This document shows, piece after piece, positions 50,651 to 58,308 of a stretch of 64,000 bases of DNA. The stretch is from VAZQ01 sp036557705 (GTDB lineage Bacteria; Pseudomonadota; Alphaproteobacteria; Rhizobiales; Xanthobacteraceae). Positions within the stretch are counted from its first letter, which is position 1; every line of letters begins with the position of its first letter. A program made the position numbers and the translations under genes. The stretch covers positions 62,001-126,000 of the forward strand of contig DATBHB010000015.1 of assembly GCA_036557705.1 (NCBI GenBank), read 5' to 3'. A model generated the notes under the pieces. It did not search any database and had not been told where the DNA came from. It worked only from the letters and a program-made list of their open reading frames with translations.

Positions 50651-51911
50651 AGCGCAGCGCCTCGACCGGATCGAGACGCGCCGCGCGCCAGGACGGATAG
50701 AGCGTCGCCAGCAGCGAGAGCGCGAGCGCCATCACCACGACTGCAGTCGTTTCTTTGAAATCCATATCGGCCGGCAATCGCGAAAGAAAATAGAGTTCGG
50801 GAGAAAACAGTTCGGTGCTGGTCACCCACGAGAGGAATTGCCGGATCAACTCGATGTTCAGGCAGATCAAGGTACCGATCAGAAGCCCGACGAACGTGCC
50901 GACGACCCCGATCGAGGCACCGGTAATAAGGAAAATGCGCAATATCGCGCTTTGTGACGCTCCCATGGTACGAAGAATCGCGATGTCCGGCCCTTTGTCC
51001 TTTACCAGCATGATCAGGCCCGACACGATGTTAAGCGCCGCCACCAGCACGATAAGCGTGAGGATCAGAAACATAACGTTGCGCTCGACCTGGAGCGCAT
51101 TGAAAAAGGTCGCGTTGCGCTGGCGCCAGTCGATCGTGAAGATCGGCCGGCCGGCTGCATAGGTCACCAGACTGCGGTAGCGATCGATCCTGTCGGGATC
51201 GTCGGTGTAGACTTCGATGGCGCTCACGTCGCCGGCGCGGTTGAAATAAGCCTGCGCTTCGGGGAGCGGCATGAATACGAACGAGGCGTCGTATTCGGAC
51301 ATGCCGATTTCGAAAATCGCCGCGATCCGGTAGGACTTGATCCGCGGCGTTGTCCCCATCGGTGTCACTGCGCCCTTCGGCGCGACCAAAGTGAGATTGT
51401 CGCCCATGCGCAGCGACAGCTGCTCGGCCAGTCGCCGCCCGATGGTGACGCCTTGGCCTTCATCGAAGCCATCGAGCGAGCCCTGCTTGATGTTGTTGCC
51501 GATCGAGGGCAGCGCGGCGAGATCGGCTCCGCGAATGCCGCGTACCAGCACGCCAGCGGAACTAAACGGCGAGGAGGCGAGGGCCTGGCCCTCCACGATC
51601 GGAGCCGCAAGCCGCACGCCGGGCACCTTCGAAATCCGCTCGGCGACCATCTCCCAGTCGGTCAGCGGCTGTTCGAGCGGCTGCACCAGCAAATGACCGT
51701 TGAGGCCGAGAATCTTGCTGAGCAACTCCTTGCGGAAGCCGTTCATCACCGCCATCACGATGATGAGCGTTGCGACGCCCAACATGATGCCGAGGAACGA
51801 AAATCCCGCGATGACCGAGATGAATCCTTCCTTGCGCCGCGCCCGCAGGTAACGCAGCGACAGCATCCATTCGAACGGCGCGAAGGCGTGGGTTCCGATG
51901 GGTTCAGCCAT
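50643..51911 (-). CDS. lolC: Lipoprotein-releasing system permease LolC/LolE
   Basis: The single 422-residue LolC/E-type permease has an N-terminal helix (ISVIAGFSFLGIMLGVATLI), a large periplasmic domain (about 60-270) and three C-terminal helices. RYLRARRKEGFISVIAGFS and the coupling motif around LRTMGASQSAILRIFL match the LolC/E family. One such gene with LolD implies a homodimeric (LolF-like) transporter, as usual outside Gammaproteobacteria. Confidence 0.94.
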   Translation of the reverse strand: MAEPIGTHAFAPFEWMLSLRYLRARRKEGFISVIAGFSFLGIMLGVATLIIVMAVMNGFRKELLSKILGLNGHLLVQPLEQPLTDWEMVAERISKVPGVRLAAPIVEGQALASSPFSSAGVLVRGIRGADLAALPSIGNNIKQGSLDGFDEGQGVTIGRRLAEQLSLRMGDNLTLVAPKGAVTPMGTTPRIKSYRIAAIFEIGMSEYDASFVFMPLPEAQAYFNRAGDVSAIEVYTDDPDRIDRYRSLVTYAAGRPIFTIDWRQRNATFFNALQVERNVMFLILTLIVLVAALNIVSGLIMLVKDKGPDIAILRTMGASQSAILRIFLITGASIGVVGTFVGLLIGTLICLNIELIRQFLSWVTSTELFSPELYFLSRLPADMDFKETTAVVVMALALSLLATLYPSWRAARLDPVEALRYE

Positions 51912-52380
51912 GAATCGAAGTTCCCCTGCCCTACCCGCTCCGCTGCCCTGAGCCCTCCGGCCCAGCTTCCCATGATTCTAGCCGTTTGGGGCTCCAAAGT
52001 GGCCAAAACGCACAGAATTAAGCGGAATCAATGATTTCCAGGGCCGACTTATCGCCAGGAAACGCCTTTTCGCCGGAGTGTCAAACCGAAAGCACCGCTT
52101 GCTGCGGTCCCGTCCGCCTCCTATCGATTTGGCTCCGCGACTTCGAAGCACCTCGGCTACGTATCCGGCTCGGCCGTGACGGCGAGCGCATGCGGCGCTC
52201 TGTTCCCGCGGCCTCATTGATCTCAGCCATGTGCAACGCAAGGCGCCTTCCAAAGTCGGCGGGCGAGAGCGCGAGCGCATCACCACCGAGATCGGCAAGC
52301 CGCGCCTTCATTCTCGCTGGCCGCTACGCTAGCGGGAGACGGCGACAGGTCACAGCCATAATCAATTCCGAGGTGGCCTT
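51912..52380. other. Gap between lolC and brnA, largely non-coding
   Basis: No intact gene is seen on either strand. It should contain the lolC/E promoter near 51912-52020 and the short tctC remnant described at 52200-52325. The rest has no recognisable motif. Confidence 0.5.
52200..52325 (-). pseudogene. Fragment of a TctC/Bug receptor C terminus
   Basis: On the minus strand about 37 codons read MKARLADLGGDALALSPADF and continue GRRLALHMAE. This is the C-terminal pattern of Bug receptors (VKxRLADLGG...SPADFG). A stop lies four codons upstream and the sequence then loses similarity. It is a small decayed piece, and the assignment rests on this one motif. Confidence 0.4.
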
Positions 52381-52776
52381 CTATTGCTTGGCCGACTTGC
52401 GCCGGATACCGGCGGCACGGGATTTCGGCGGAAGCCTCGCCGCCGTACGCAGCGCGGCGTTCATACGTCGCTGCCAGCCCGGCCCTCGTCGGCGGAAATA
52501 ATCGAGCACGTCCGGATCCAACCTCAACGAGATTGCGACCTTTACCGGCCGGGATTTCTGTGGCCCGCGTTGCCCGCGGGCTCGACGCACAATCTGCGGA
52601 GCAACCTCGATCGCGGGTCGTATCCGCGAGAGCATCTCGTCTGTCGCCTCCCGCGCGTCGGGATCAGCTGCCGCCGCCTTGATGATCGCTGCGTTCTCCT
52701 CGTGAGACATTGTCGCAAGCGCGCGCTTTGCCCGTTCGTGCGCCGCCTTCATCAGGTCACGTTCTTGCTTCGACAT
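52381..52776 (-). CDS. brnA: BrnA-type antitoxin
   Basis: This 131-residue protein has a C-terminal ribbon-helix-helix domain reading VAISLRLDPDVLDYFRRRG then PGWQRRMNAALR, the BrnA signature. The N-terminal part is a charged helix that would wrap the toxin. It overlaps the end of the toxin gene by 20 nt. BrnA neutralises BrnT and represses the operon. It is longer than the ~90-residue typical form because of residues 1-70. Confidence 0.87.
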   Translation of the reverse strand: MSKQERDLMKAAHERAKRALATMSHEENAAIIKAAAADPDAREATDEMLSRIRPAIEVAPQIVRRARGQRGPQKSRPVKVAISLRLDPDVLDYFRRRGPGWQRRMNAALRTAARLPPKSRAAGIRRKSAKQ

Positions 52777-53026
52777 ATGCTCTGATCTCTCGCCTCGATG
52801 CTTTGCGCAAGCTGATAATCCGAACGTTGGCGCCTCGTCGGGTAAAAGTCAGCGCATGAATCCTGTCGCCGATAAACCCATAGGCAATTTCGCGCAACTC
52901 GCCGTACTCAGCACGGTCATCCACCACAACGAATGCAGTCTCCCATTCGAATTGCTCAGCCGATCGAAAATCAATCCCGTGCTTTCTCCGGTTTTGGATG
53001 CACTTGTCTTCGTCCCATTCATACAT
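52757..53026 (-). CDS. brnT: BrnT-type ribonuclease toxin
   Basis: The 89-residue toxin has the BrnT pattern: MYEWDEDKCIQNRRKHGIDF, a central EWETAFVVVDDRAEYGELRE and the C-terminal RIISLRKASRREIRAY. It is a RelE-fold RNase that arrests translation when freed. Order toxin-antitoxin is standard for brnTA. It sits between lolC/E and proS, outside the R-M cassette. Confidence 0.9.
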   Translation of the reverse strand: MYEWDEDKCIQNRRKHGIDFRSAEQFEWETAFVVVDDRAEYGELREIAYGFIGDRIHALTFTRRGANVRIISLRKASRREIRAYVEART

Positions 53027-53048
53027 TCCAGCTTACGTTCATCATTTA

Positions 53049-53077
53049 TTCGTATACACAGAAAAATCAAGTGTCAA
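53049..53077 (-). promoter_or_regulatory. Possible brnTA promoter
   Basis: On the minus strand a consensus -35 TTGACA (53072-53077) is followed by TATACG at 15 nt or TACGAA at 17 nt, 25-30 nt before brnT. GTATAC within it is palindromic and could be part of the BrnA operator. The AT-rich stretch stands out from its surroundings. Confidence 0.35.
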
Positions 53078-53134
53078 ACGCCGAACAAAGTAGGCTTCGT
53101 GGCCAACTTGCCGTAACCCAGGGTTTGGGTCAGT

Positions 53135-54457
53135 TCATTTGCCAAGCCGCACAACCGCATCGGCCGGGCTCATCAACTCACGGCTGCCGTCGGCGCGTCG
53201 CTTGACCTCCACTTTGCCCTCGGCGAGCCCGCGTGGTCCGACCAGCACCTGCCAGGGGACGCCGATGAGATCGGCGGTCGCGAATTTGGCACCGGGCCGC
53301 TGCTCCGTGTCGTCGTAGAGCGCTTCAATGCCCTTGGCCGAAAATGCGCGATAAAGTTCTTCGCAGGCGCCATCCGTTTCTGCCCCACCCTGCTTGAGGT
53401 TGAGGATCATGACCTTGAACGGCGCGACCGGTTCGGGCCATTTGATCCCGGCATCGTCGTGGAATGCCTCGATAATCGCGGCAACCAGCCGGCTCGGGCC
53501 AATCCCGTAGGATCCCATATGGACGGTGTGCTCCGCACCGTCCGGGCCGGAAACGACCGCCTTCATCGGTTTCGAGTATTTGGTGCCGAAATAGAAGATG
53601 TGGCCGACCTCGATCCCTCGGGCGCTGACCTGTTTGTCGGGCGGCAGTTTCGCGAAGGCCTCAGGTTCGTGCTTCTCCGATGTGGCGGCGTAGAGTGAAG
53701 TCCATCGATCCACGATCCGCTGCAGGGCCTCCACATCGTCGAAATTCACATCCTCACCCGGGACTTCGAAGTCCAGGTAGTCGCGGTGACAGAAAACCTC
53801 ACTCTCGCCGGTGTCCGCCAGGATAATGAACTCATGCGATTGATTGCCGCCGATCGGTCCGCTTTCTGCGACCATGGGAATCGATTTAAGCCCCAGGCGC
53901 GCAAAGGTTCGTAGATAGGCTACGAACATCTTGTTGTAGGAATGAGTGGCGCCGGCGTGGTTCAGGTCGAACGAATACGCATCCTTCATCAGAAATTCGC
54001 GCCCGCGCATCAGCCCGAACCGCGGGCGCACTTCATCGCGGAACTTCCATTGGATGTGATAGAGATTGAGGGGCAGCTCTTTGTACGAACGAACGTAGGC
54101 GCGAAAAATTTCCGTGATCATCTCCTCGTTGGTTGGGCCATAGAGCATATCGCGGTCGTGACGGTCGTTGATCCGCAGCATCTCCTTGCCGTAGTCCTCG
54201 TAACGACTGCTTTCGCGCCACAGTTCAGCCGGCTGGATCGTCGGCATCAGCATTTCGATGGCGCCCGAGCGATTCTGCTCTTCGCGAACGATTCGGCAGA
54301 TTTTGTCGAGAACGCGCAGCCCCAGCGGCAAAAACGCGTAAATGCCCGCCGCTTCCTGGCGCAGCATCCCGGCGCGCAGCATGAGGCGATGAGAGACGAC
54401 CTCCGCCTCTTTTGGGGTTTCGCGGAGAATAGGCAGGAAATATCGCGATAGCCGCAT
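53135..54457 (-). CDS. proS: Prolyl-tRNA synthetase (short form)
   Basis: This class-II synthetase starts at 54457 (MRLSRYFLPILRETPKEAEV) and has 440 residues. Motif 1 (GIYAFLPLGLRVLDKI), motif 2 (NLYHIQWKFRDEVRPRFGLM), motif 3 (GIGPSRLVAAIIEAFHDD) and the C-terminal anticodon domain are complete. The ~180-residue editing insertion of the E. coli-type enzyme is missing, as in other alphaproteobacteria, so proofreading of Ala-tRNA-Pro would need a separate deacylase. Confidence 0.96.
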   Translation of the reverse strand: MRLSRYFLPILRETPKEAEVVSHRLMLRAGMLRQEAAGIYAFLPLGLRVLDKICRIVREEQNRSGAIEMLMPTIQPAELWRESSRYEDYGKEMLRINDRHDRDMLYGPTNEEMITEIFRAYVRSYKELPLNLYHIQWKFRDEVRPRFGLMRGREFLMKDAYSFDLNHAGATHSYNKMFVAYLRTFARLGLKSIPMVAESGPIGGNQSHEFIILADTGESEVFCHRDYLDFEVPGEDVNFDDVEALQRIVDRWTSLYAATSEKHEPEAFAKLPPDKQVSARGIEVGHIFYFGTKYSKPMKAVVSGPDGAEHTVHMGSYGIGPSRLVAAIIEAFHDDAGIKWPEPVAPFKVMILNLKQGGAETDGACEELYRAFSAKGIEALYDDTEQRPGAKFATADLIGVPWQVLVGPRGLAEGKVEVKRRADGSRELMSPADAVVRLGK

Positions 54458-54662
54458 GGCCGGATTTCGAGAAGAAGGTTGGAATCGAGGGCGGTGCACG
54501 AAGACTGAAACCGGATCGCGCAGCGAAACACAAGGGCTTCCAATACCTTCCGAGGCTGATTGATTTTCGGCGGACGCCAGGAGGTCACGTGGGAACTGTG
54601 AAAATAAACCGCCGCGGGTATTCGATGGGGTGGTGACAAAAGCTGCGGAATTTGCTTAAAGC

Positions 54663-54838
54663 GCGTGCGCTGGTTCAGCTTGGTCTCCGACCCTTTGCTG
54701 CGCCATGCGGTCCAAGTCTGGGAGGATCAAGCCTCGGGGCCGATACGGGCCACGGCGCTGCGGCGGATGGCGTCGCAGGGCCGAAAACAGCGGGCTACAA
54801 CCCACGGGAGCAGGGCCTCGGGCCCTGCTCATTTTTTT
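54663..54838 (+). ncRNA. Structured small RNA candidate ending in a strong terminator
   Basis: About 175 nt of non-coding sequence fold as a rod. The closing stem is CGTG/CACG (54664-54667 with 54803-54806), GGTT/AACC (54672-54675 with 54799-54802) and AGC/GCT. The middle stem is CTGCG/CGCAG and CCAT/ATGG (54698-54706 with 54767-54778), and the inner GGTCC/GGGCC is at 54709-54713 with 54747-54751. A classical terminator follows immediately. A weak promoter (GTGACA, 54633-54638) lies upstream. Length and rod shape would suit 6S RNA, but I cannot match it to that or any other family by sequence. Confidence 0.5.
54808..54838 (+). terminator. Intrinsic terminator
   Basis: GAGCAGGGCC-TCG-GGCCCTGCTC is a perfect 10-bp stem with a 3-nt loop followed by A and seven T. 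It is the cleanest terminator in the window. No protein gene on the plus strand precedes it, so it implies a non-coding transcript. Confidence 0.9.
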
Positions 54839-54869
54839 GCATCATCGGCCGAAACCTATCCGGTAGTGA

Positions 54870-55031
54870 CGTAGGGTGGGCAAAGGCGCGCCAAAAGCCT
54901 CGCGGAGGCCACAAGCTTTCCCGCGCCGTGCCCACGTCGTCACGATTCGCAGGCGTCGACCGCGTGGGCAAAATCGCCCTTTCAACCGAGGATTAGGCGA
55001 GGACCTCACAAGCGATTTTGCCCACCCTACG
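54870..55031. repeat. REP doublet with 15-bp terminal inverted repeats
   Basis: The ends are exact inverted repeats: CGTAGGGTGGGCAAA (54870-54884) and TTTGCCCACCCTACG (55017-55031). Inside are two hairpin units, GTGGGCAAAGGCGCG / CGCGCCGTGCCCAC and GTGGGCAAAATCGC / GCGATTTTGCCCAC. GTAGGGTGGGCAAAG is a very common dispersed repeat of Bradyrhizobium-like genomes. The DUF1467 stop codon is 2 nt beyond the right end. Confidence 0.85.
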
Positions 55032-55033
55032 GG

Positions 55034-55303
55034 TCAGGGGCCGAAGCCGAGCAGCCGAGCGAGGCCGTCGAGGGTTACGAGCCGGTAGTCGTAAGTCAGT
55101 GCGCAGAGAGCAAAAATGACGGTGGAGACGAGCGTCGTCCACCCAAGCTTCACCCACAGCTGCGGAATGGCGGGCGCGCCTGGGTCCGTTCCCGCAACGA
55201 CGGTCCCACTCTCAACCTGACTGCGCACACCCCAGGGCAGCACTGCGAAAAGCACGGTCCACCAGATGATGAAATAGATCGCGAGCGCCGTTGTCAGCGA
55301 CAT
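55034..55303 (-). CDS. DUF1467 membrane protein
   Basis: From the ATG at 55303 the product is 89 residues. A first membrane helix (TTALAIYFIIWWTVLFAVLP) is followed by the conserved WGVRSQVE and GTDPGAPAIPQLWVKLGWTT, and then a second helix. This is the DUF1467 pattern. The function is unknown. It lies between proS and mce in rhizobial genomes generally, so position supports the call. Confidence 0.85.
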   Translation of the reverse strand: MSLTTALAIYFIIWWTVLFAVLPWGVRSQVESGTVVAGTDPGAPAIPQLWVKLGWTTLVSTVIFALCALTYDYRLVTLDGLARLLGFGP

Positions 55304-55331
55304 GAATTGCGTACCGAAGCAAAGTGAAAGG

Positions 55332-55736
55332 TCATGCCTGTTCCAGTTCGATGAGCGTGCCGCAAAAGTCCCTGGGATGCAGGAACAGCACGCGCTTACC
55401 GTGGGCGCCGATTTTAGGCTCCCCAGCGCCGAGCACACGCGCGCCTAAGCGCGTCAATTGGTCGCGAGCAGCCTCGATATCGGCGACCTCATAGCAGACG
55501 TGATGAATGGCGCCGTCCGGATTGCGTTCGACGAATTTTGCGATCGGCGATTCCTCGCCCAGGGGCGCGATCAATTCGATCTTGGTGTTCGGAAGCGTGA
55601 TGAAAGCTGTCATCACCCCGTGCTCCGGCTGCGGCACCGGTTGCGACACCACTGCGCCGAGCAGGTCACGGTAGACCCGTGTCGCGGCCGCGAGGTCGCG
55701 CACGGCAATGGCGACGTGATTGAGTCGGCCGATCAT
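55332..55736 (-). CDS. mce: Methylmalonyl-CoA epimerase
   Basis: This is a vicinal-oxygen-chelate fold enzyme that racemises methylmalonyl-CoA in propionate metabolism. The 134-residue product (MIGRLNHVAIAVRDLAAATR) has the metal ligands in NHVAIAV, DGAIHHVCYEV and CGTLIELEQA. An upstream in-frame ATG at 55814 lies in the short tandem repeat and is rejected. mutA/mutB are not in the window. Confidence 0.92.
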   Translation of the reverse strand: MIGRLNHVAIAVRDLAAATRVYRDLLGAVVSQPVPQPEHGVMTAFITLPNTKIELIAPLGEESPIAKFVERNPDGAIHHVCYEVADIEAARDQLTRLGARVLGAGEPKIGAHGKRVLFLHPRDFCGTLIELEQA

Positions 55737-55741
55737 GGCAG

Positions 55742-55845
55742 ATACTGAGTAGCAAATACTGAGTAGCGAATAGTGAGTAGCGAATAGCGAATAGTAAAGA
55801 TAGAGGCACCTCACTATTCGCTATTCCCTATTCGCGACTGACTCC
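55742..55845. repeat. GAATAGC/GAGTAGC minisatellite with inverted arm
   Basis: About seven imperfect 7-14 nt units (GAGTAGC, AAATACT, GAATAGT) run from 55742 to 55800. They are followed by CTATTCGCTATTCCCTATTC, their reverse complement, giving a long hairpin between rnj and mce. On the minus strand it immediately follows the rnj stop and could act in transcript ending. The unit type recurs in rhizobial intergenic DNA. Confidence 0.75.
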
Positions 55846-57516
55846 CTACACAGTCAGCACGTGCACATGGCAGGTTGGTTTCTTCCTCCATGCTGCGCCC
55901 AACGCCGCCCGGACAGCCCGCCGCGCGGATTCCGCGAGCGCCTCAGGGTCGCGGCGGCGAGGACGGGGCATGGATTCGAAGGCGTCCAACAGCGCATCGC
56001 AGGCGAGCCGCGCCAATGCATTTCCGTCCATGTCGGTTTCCGGGATTCCCGTGATCTCGATGAGCGGCTCACCGACGAGATCGCCGCGATGTGTGACTGC
56101 CAAAGCGACTGAAACGATCCCGCCAAATCCGAGCCGGCGTCGGTCGGCGACTGTGCGCTGCTGTGCATCGACGAGGAGCCCGCCGTCCTTGTAGACCCGG
56201 CCCGACGGAATTTCATCGACGATCCCCGGCTCCCCGGGGGCGAGCCGCACCACGTCACCATTCCGGCACAGCAGCACCTTCCCAACCCCGCAGCGGCGCG
56301 CAAGCGCCGCGTGTTCGGCCATGTGCAGCGGCTCGCCATGAACCGGGACCAGCACGTTGGGCCGTACCCAGCCGATCATGTCTTCCAGCTCTCCGCGACG
56401 CGGATGACCCGAGACATGAACCAGATGGGTGCGATCGGTAATTACCTCGACCCCCTGAGCCACGAGCCCGTTGATCACTCGCGTGACAGCTTTCTCGTTG
56501 CCGGGAATGGCGCGCGAAGAAAAAATTACCCGGTCGCCCCGTGCGAAGGTGACTTCGGGGTGTTCCTCCTGCGCGATGCGCGAGAGCGCAGAGCGTGGCT
56601 CGCCCTGGCTCCCGGTACAGAGAGCGCAAACCTTTTCGGGCAAAAAACGCCCATAGGCGTCGATCGGGTGAAACTCCGCGATGCCATCGAGAAGGCCGGT
56701 TTCGCGCGCGACCTGCACAACCCGTTCCATGGCGCGGCCGACCACGACGATTTCCCGGTTGCACCCTGCCGCCGCACGCGCCACGGCCCGGATGCGGGCT
56801 ACATGGGATGCAAACGTCGTGACCGCGACGCGGCCGGGAGCCGTCCTGATGAGTTCGGAAAGCGATCTCGCGACATCGGCTTCCGAGGGGGAGCGGCCCT
56901 CGCGCACGGCATTGGTCGAGTCGCCGATCAGCGCGAGACACCCTTCATTGCCGAGCCGGCGGAGCTTGGCCTCATCGGTCGGCGCTCCGAGAGTAGGAGT
57001 TGGATCGATTTTCCAGTCGCCGGTATGGAGTACCGTGCCGTGTGGAGTTCGGATGATCAGACCGTTCGACTCCGGAACGGAATGTGCCACGGTGACCAAC
57101 TCGATATCGAAAGGTCCCAAAGCAAGGCGGCCATCGAGGGGAACAACGTTGACCGGAATCTCCGAAGCCCCGGGCTCGCCCTGCCGTTTGGCTTCGAGCA
57201 GAGCGGCGGTAAATGGCGTGGCATAGATCGGCAGTTTCAGGCGCGGCCATAGATCGATTAGCGCGCCGAAATGATCCTCATGCGCATGCGTGAGCACGAT
57301 GCCGAGCACATTGCGGCGTTCTTCGACCAGGTAGCGGATATCCGGAAAAATGAGATCAATCCCGGGCAGATCATCCCCGGCAAATGAAACCCCGAAATCG
57401 ACCGCAATCCATTGCCGAGACTCCTCGTTTCCCAATCCATAGAGGGCGAGATTCATGCCGATTTCGCCTACCCCGCCAAGCGGGGCGAAGACGAGTTCCT
57501 CGCTCTCGCGCGGCAT
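55846..57516 (-). CDS. rnj: Ribonuclease J
   Basis: This beta-CASP metallo-beta-lactamase RNase acts in mRNA decay and rRNA maturation. The 556 residues have LGGVGEIGMNLALYG, the zinc motif LTHAHEDHFGAL, HSVPESNGLIIRT, LHTGDWKID, the beta-CASP region (TTFASHVARIRA, CTGSQGEPRSALSRI) and HVSGHPRRGEL, plus a C-terminal domain. In Rhizobiales it coexists with RNase E. It is 6 nt from birA. Confidence 0.96.
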   Translation of the reverse strand: MPRESEELVFAPLGGVGEIGMNLALYGLGNEESRQWIAVDFGVSFAGDDLPGIDLIFPDIRYLVEERRNVLGIVLTHAHEDHFGALIDLWPRLKLPIYATPFTAALLEAKRQGEPGASEIPVNVVPLDGRLALGPFDIELVTVAHSVPESNGLIIRTPHGTVLHTGDWKIDPTPTLGAPTDEAKLRRLGNEGCLALIGDSTNAVREGRSPSEADVARSLSELIRTAPGRVAVTTFASHVARIRAVARAAAGCNREIVVVGRAMERVVQVARETGLLDGIAEFHPIDAYGRFLPEKVCALCTGSQGEPRSALSRIAQEEHPEVTFARGDRVIFSSRAIPGNEKAVTRVINGLVAQGVEVITDRTHLVHVSGHPRRGELEDMIGWVRPNVLVPVHGEPLHMAEHAALARRCGVGKVLLCRNGDVVRLAPGEPGIVDEIPSGRVYKDGGLLVDAQQRTVADRRRLGFGGIVSVALAVTHRGDLVGEPLIEITGIPETDMDGNALARLACDALLDAFESMPRPRRRDPEALAESARRAVRAALGAAWRKKPTCHVHVLTV

Positions 57517-57522
57517 CGAGAC

Positions 57523-58305
57523 TCACCGGCTCCCGGTCGCTTGCGGGGACACGACTTGCGCCACGTCGCCTGCGGCAATCGCTTGGCTGCGACCCCCTGG
57601 AAGCAGCAATATGAGACGGCCAATGTCGTCGATCGTTTCAAAGGTCCCGACCAACTCGCTGTTGGCGGCGTGGCGCATCCGGATCGTCTGTCCCAGTCCC
57701 GCCGCCCGCGAGAGCCAGTCGGCGCGTACTGTGGCAAAGTGATTGCCCCGATTCCATTGGGCCAAGCGACCCAGCATCTTGGCTGAGAGCGCCGCAAACA
57801 AGGCCGACCGCGCAATCGGCGCGCCGGCGGCAGCCAAGTCGGTGGCCGGAAAATCCGCATCAGAAGGATGATTGGCGCAGTTGATTCCGATTCCTATGGC
57901 GACTGCTCCTGGTTCCGCGGTTTCACCTTCGATCAGGATACCCGCAAATTTCGCATCCTTGACCAGCAGGTCGTTCGGCCACTTGATCGCAAGCTGCGAT
58001 TTAAGGTTCGGGACGACCTCCACCACGGCGTCATGCACCGCGAGTGCTGCCACAAACGGCAGTTCGGGCCAGTGCTCTGATGGTGCAGGGTCCGTCAACA
58101 GCAGACTCGCAAACAGATTGCCGGCGGCTGAAACCCAGCTACGTCCTTGACGCCCACGGCCCGCAGTCTGCCTCCCAGCCGTTATCCAAAGCGGGCCGCG
58201 CTCGCCGTTCCTTGCCAACGCGAGCGCTTCGGTATTGGTCGATGGCAAAAGCTCGTGCGAGATGAGACGCACACCCGCCGCACTTGCCCGTGGATCAAGC
58301 CGCAT
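57523..58305 (-). CDS. birA: Biotin--[acetyl-CoA carboxylase] ligase
   Basis: This 260-residue class-I biotin protein ligase has the adenylate loop TAGRGRQGRSWVS, LAIKWPNDLLV with the catalytic lysine, FAGILIEG, IGIGINCANH and a small C-terminal SH3-like domain. The N-terminal DNA-binding domain of E. coli BirA is absent, so it is an enzyme only. It lies 3 nt after nuoN, the usual nuo-birA-rnj order. Confidence 0.95.
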   Translation of the reverse strand: MRLDPRASAAGVRLISHELLPSTNTEALALARNGERGPLWITAGRQTAGRGRQGRSWVSAAGNLFASLLLTDPAPSEHWPELPFVAALAVHDAVVEVVPNLKSQLAIKWPNDLLVKDAKFAGILIEGETAEPGAVAIGIGINCANHPSDADFPATDLAAAGAPIARSALFAALSAKMLGRLAQWNRGNHFATVRADWLSRAAGLGQTIRMRHAANSELVGTFETIDDIGRLILLLPGGRSQAIAAGDVAQVVSPQATGSR

Positions 58306-58308
58306 CGA

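Noticed and set aside
52031..52501. Plus-strand 156-codon frame opposite brnA
   Set aside because: No motif or RBS; the minus-strand BrnA/BrnT pair and the tctC remnant explain the region.
55742..55845. Tandem repeat considered as a short CRISPR array
   Set aside because: Units are 7-14 nt with no spacers and no cas genes nearby.
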